Origin: Bugula neritina
Taxonomy: Eukaryota > Bryozoa > Gymnolaemata > Cheilostomatida > Bugulidae
Direction: 5' to 3'
Assembly (NCBI GenBank): GCA_964035545.1
Contig: OZ037765.1
Coordinates: 18,842,698-18,906,697 of the forward strand
Length of the DNA stretch: 64,000 bases
Shown: positions 60,507 to 64,000 of the stretch, piece by piece
How the letters are laid out: the number at the start of each line of letters is the position of its first letter
Numbering within the stretch: position 1 is the first letter of the stretch
Program-made: the position numbers and the translations under genes
Notes under the pieces: generated by a model
Databases searched by the model: none
Told to the model about the DNA's origin: nothing
Seen by the model: the letters and a program-made list of their open reading frames with translations, nothing else

Positions 60507-61970
60507 CTGTGCCTATACATAATAATATTTTCATGCAGTTGCCTTTGCTATAGTAACAGTTTGATTATTTCTATAATATTAGTAAAATAATGTGATTGTT
60601 GTAGTTATCACTTTATTCTAAAGGGTAAATAAATAAATTCCTAATAAGTTCAATATTGTTTTTAGTTGTTTCTAGTTTTAGCATCATGTAGGCTACAATG
60701 AAATTAATTTGCATGCAAATTTATTTTAGTTCTTAAATTTTGAGGTTTTTAAGAATCCTTCAATTTTTTAAAAAAATCAAGTAAATTGTAATTTTTTATT
60801 CAGTACCTAACTTATTTTCTATACTAAAACAATCATACATAATTGAATGAAGTTTTCATTACTAAACTTATTCTTGTACATATAGCAACCAATCAGGCTT
60901 TTTATAGGTGACTTGAAAAGAGTTATTTTGCAAATTGGTTCAAAAGTCAATAACTGATATATGGTATTATATAGTGACATGATGAAAAATTGACTGATTT
61001 TTTTAAGGGGTCAGAAAAATATTAGATTGAGCTGCTTATTAAAATTATGTATCCTATTATCTCATAACTAGTTTGCTAGTGCCTGGGGAGCTTTCATTTT
61101 GCAAAACTAGGTGTATCAAGGAAGCTAAGTCTTCAGGCGAAGAAATAATAGTGCTGCGCAGGTTGAGAGCTATAACGATATTTATCAACCTAGTAGAAAG
61201 TTGGCTGATATTGATCCCTATGATGTGTTCATGAGAGGCGAAGAAGCAGACTCTGATTGTGAAGACAACATTTTTATACAATGTGAATTTGGTTTCAAGT
61301 TCTCAGCTTGAAAATTTACTATAACAATTTAAAAAATATGGTTTTTATGCTAAGATATCATCTAACATATATAGCTGTTAACTGAGTAGGTATACTGGCA
61401 TACAGGCGTATTGTTGTGTTTTTGAGAAGAAATCATTTTTTGGATGTTTAATATTATTTATTGTCAGTTTTTATTTTTGGGGAAACTTACAAGTTGAATT
61501 AGACTATTAAAGTCATTTTTTCTTGTCATAGCAGCTCTAAGTATTAAACTATATTTATTCCTACCTACATCAATATGTTTTAACTTAATTTGTAAATGCA
61601 GCTGTTACATGTATCATGTGTTTAAATGAGCAAGTATTTCAAAACTTATAATATGTTATTAACAACACCTTGTTGTAAAAGAAGGCTATTTTGAAAGTAT
61701 ATAAAGGAATGTATTTATAAAACTCAACAAATTATTTAGTGAAATAACTGTATATTATGTCAAAACATAGTATATACACATTAATTATAATGCCTGTTTA
61801 TACTATAGAAAACGATATACTCAAATGGAACTGTAATAATTAGCAATACATTCTCAACATACTCCTCAACGCAACATATGAACTCAACATATATGTCTTC
61901 TTATAAATATTAAACACTATTCCAGTAGATAATTCTAATATTACTGTTCACTCAGTTATCAACAATCATA
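60507..61970. other. CE3 3' UTR and flanking sequence
   Basis: AATAAATAAA at 60628-60637 is the likely CE3 poly(A) signal, 122 bases after the stop. Near 61158-61311 (plus) one frame reads like an acidic exon (YNDIYQPSRKLADIDPYDVF and on to a TGA), but I could not connect it to a start or another exon. The rest is AT-rich without recognisable content. Confidence 0.35.
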
Positions 61971-62712
61971 TTACAGTGTTGATGTCATTATACATCCCAT
62001 CTTCATTGTGTTGATCTGAGCAGCTAAGGAGTTGTCACATGTCATCCTTTCTTCATGCAGCTCAATCTCTTTACAGTCTGCAACTATAGTTGTAGTAGTA
62101 TATCAAGTAGTATATCAAATTGAAATAAATGTATAAAAATGTTATCATATATTATACTGCAAGCATTAATTTGATATGTAATTTAATAGAAAGTAAATGC
62201 ATATACAAAAAACTCTGTCTTTTTAGTCAACCCAACATGATAAATAGTATATGCACATTGCATTGTTGCTTGAATAATATTGTAAACTTAATATTATCAC
62301 AACTATTACATAGACCAAGATAATATAATTGTTTACCTGTGTTAATATAACTGTCATCAACCTGATGAGCTGTGACTTTGATATGATTGAGTCATTCTAT
62401 ATAGTTTCTGCATGATATTCAACTCATGCTCCATCTCTATTCTTTCATCCTGTTATATATTACCAGAAAGTTTTAATACCTTAAGTGACAAGTGAAATCA
62501 ATATTTATTTATTATTCAAATAATTAGTAGCTGCATGTAAGATTAAGTGCTATCTTAAAGGATTAAGTCAAAAATCCAAATTGAAAAAAAGTAATATTTA
62601 GGTATGACGTTTTACTCACAGCTGACTTATCCTGTAAAACTCTCTTAATCCACATTCTCTCTCCTTTACCAAACACAGTAAATGAGTACACAGTAGTTGA
62701 AGTGGTAGACAT
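61971..62712 (-). CDS. Candidate small three-exon gene, 97 residues, function unknown
   Basis: Exons (minus): 62712-62620, 62449-62362, 62083-61971. Donors are GTGAGT and GTTGAT, acceptors TATATAACAG and CAACTATAG. Phases 0 and 1 match, so the frame stays open from ATG to TAA across two short introns (170 and 278 bases). The product starts MSTTSTTVYSFTVFGKGERM, continues with WIKRVLQDKSADERIEMEHE, then a helical, Glu/Met-rich middle and a C-terminal part with CKEIELHEERMTCDNSLAAQ. There is no signal peptide or membrane segment, so it is probably cytosolic or nuclear with a helical, perhaps coiled-coil, middle. I do not recognise it. Support is the agreement of three open exons with splice sites; the second donor is weak. 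It is too fragmented to show as one long frame. Confidence 0.5.
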
Positions 62713-63461
62713 GATGAGTGATAATATTAGTTGAGTAAATCTCTGCTCGCAATAAACTCTCTTGGCTGATACAAATCAAGTTTGTGACTTTGTGTTGTCA
62801 GAGTTATGTTTTTGATTGTTGAGTGTAATGAAGTTAGCAATGCATTAAAATTTGAATATAAAATGCTTTTTGAAAACAATAATGGACATTACGATATTTT
62901 AACTATAAATATTATTTTGTCCCATTTACACTGCAGGCCATTATTATTCACATACTCGCATAAACCATAAGCTGTTATTAGCAATTGATAAATTTCACAG
63001 CCTGTAAGTTATATATAAATTATCTACCAATATAAATTATATTTGATTTACCAAATAATCCCTAAAAACGCATTTATTATTTTACATTGCCCTTTTTCCT
63101 GCTTTGATGTGTTTCAACTTTGAAAAAATTTGCTCTTTAATTTTGCTTTAGCACGTTGGATCTGATAAGCATAGACTGTATTTTTCATATAGAGCGTTAC
63201 AATGGTAATTGTGGCCAGTTTGTATTTGTGAAAAAACTGAATTTATTGCTAGAGTTGTCTTCACATGATGATGCAGTTTTTACTAAATCAATTTACATAT
63301 AATGCATTTATGTAATCATAGGTTTGTATCTTTGGGCGTAAAGTTTGCATGGTATAGTATGTTTTTATTATAAATATGCATATATTTTTACACATTCATT
63401 GTTATTGAAACCATAAAGCAAAAAAGTAATAAGACTATATATAAGTAACACTTTCATACAC
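62713..63461. other. No feature recognised
   Basis: AT-rich sequence upstream of the 97-residue candidate gene. It should contain its promoter, but I see no convincing core element beyond a weak GAGTTTATTGCG (minus strand) about 55-65 bases from the ATG. Confidence 0.3.
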
Positions 63462-63796
63462 TGTGTATAACAACTAAGTATTGTGCACCTAGCTGTAGCA
63501 CATGTACCAAGTATGAGAATTGTCTTTATTTTAAATATAATATATATTACAATGTTTTTCAACACTCCTGCAACTGGTAAACAAAGAGTAACAACATGGA
63601 TATCAACAAAATTAGGAAAACATTGTGAATACACCCAAGAACAAATATTTTTTTATGTAAAGCTAGAATTAAAACAAAATTACAACAAAATGTGTTAAAA
63701 ATTAGCTCAAATTTTCTCACTGCCATGTATACAACTAAGTATTGTGGACCTAGCTGTAGCACATGTACCAAGTATATGATAATTGTCTTTATTTGA
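63462..63796 (+). repeat. Direct repeat pair of about 70 bp
   Basis: 63462-63532 and 63726-63796 share TGTA/TAACAACTAAGTATTGTG, ACCTAGCTGTAGCACATGTA and CCAAGTAT, then AATTGTCTTTATTT, with only a few changes, 264 bases apart. Between them is AT-rich sequence. It could be a local tandem duplication or the ends of a small element. No coding content is supported. Confidence 0.65.
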
Positions 63797-64000
63797 GCAG
63801 CTCACTGTAAAACTTATCTCCTAGGAGCTACTAGATATGTTGTATCTCAATAATTTTTACTACCAACATAATATATTACACTGTAATGACAGCTCATCAT
63901 CAGTCATGGTGCTTGTTTTTTATCATATATGTCTATAAGGCACACTTGACCAAAAACAGTTTTTCTCTGCGAGAAAGTTTTTAACCATACCAAGACATTT

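Overview
This is a eukaryotic, AT-rich, intron-rich window with no bacterial operons. Genes are split by GT-AG introns of about 0.1 to 5 kb, so I rebuilt gene models by joining exons whose splice sites and reading phases agree. The gene set (ERGIC1, membralin, C1QBP/p32, a SAMD1-like chromatin reader, type-B carboxylesterases) points to a bilaterian animal. Compact housekeeping genes, lineage-specific esterase copies and tRNA-derived SINEs suggest an invertebrate. A lophotrochozoan such as a bryozoan is only a guess, and I cannot name the species.

Left third (1-22 kb): a tRNA-derived SINE at 0.2 kb; the 5' end of ERGIC1 on the minus strand; membralin (TMEM259) in 11 exons on plus, divergent from ERGIC1; then, convergent with membralin, an 8-exon minus-strand gene combining winged-helix-like regions, a KAT6-type double PHD finger and a SAMD1-type SAM domain. 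About 2 kb of degenerate ACTATCAGTATGAG-like simple repeat follows, leading directly into C1QBP (6 exons, plus).

Middle (22-26.9 kb): a small minus-strand two-exon gene converges on C1QBP. It encodes a 91-residue secreted precursor with a signal peptide, a furin-like RLRR site and a six-cysteine C-terminal peptide. It has a consensus TATA box. About 4 kb without recognisable genes follows.

Right half (26.9-60.5 kb): three tandem type-B carboxylesterase genes (CE1, CE2, CE3), each with the same ten exons. CE1 and CE2 derive from a recent duplication that includes introns and flanks. CE2 and CE3 keep a complete catalytic triad. CE1 has lost the catalytic histidine, altered the oxyanion and nucleophile motifs, and carries a 1-bp frameshift. 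CE1 and CE2 end in a hydrophobic membrane-anchor tail, while CE3 ends in a different polar tail. After the duplication CE1 gained a decayed non-LTR retrotransposon, a foldback element and a 1463-bp hAT-like element with a perfect 8-bp target duplication. CE2 gained a TIR element for which CE1 shows the empty site. Long (TA)n tracts lie in the introns.

Right edge (60.5-64 kb): a candidate three-exon minus-strand gene for a 97-residue cytosolic protein, and an approximately 70-bp direct repeat. Nothing else is recognised there.
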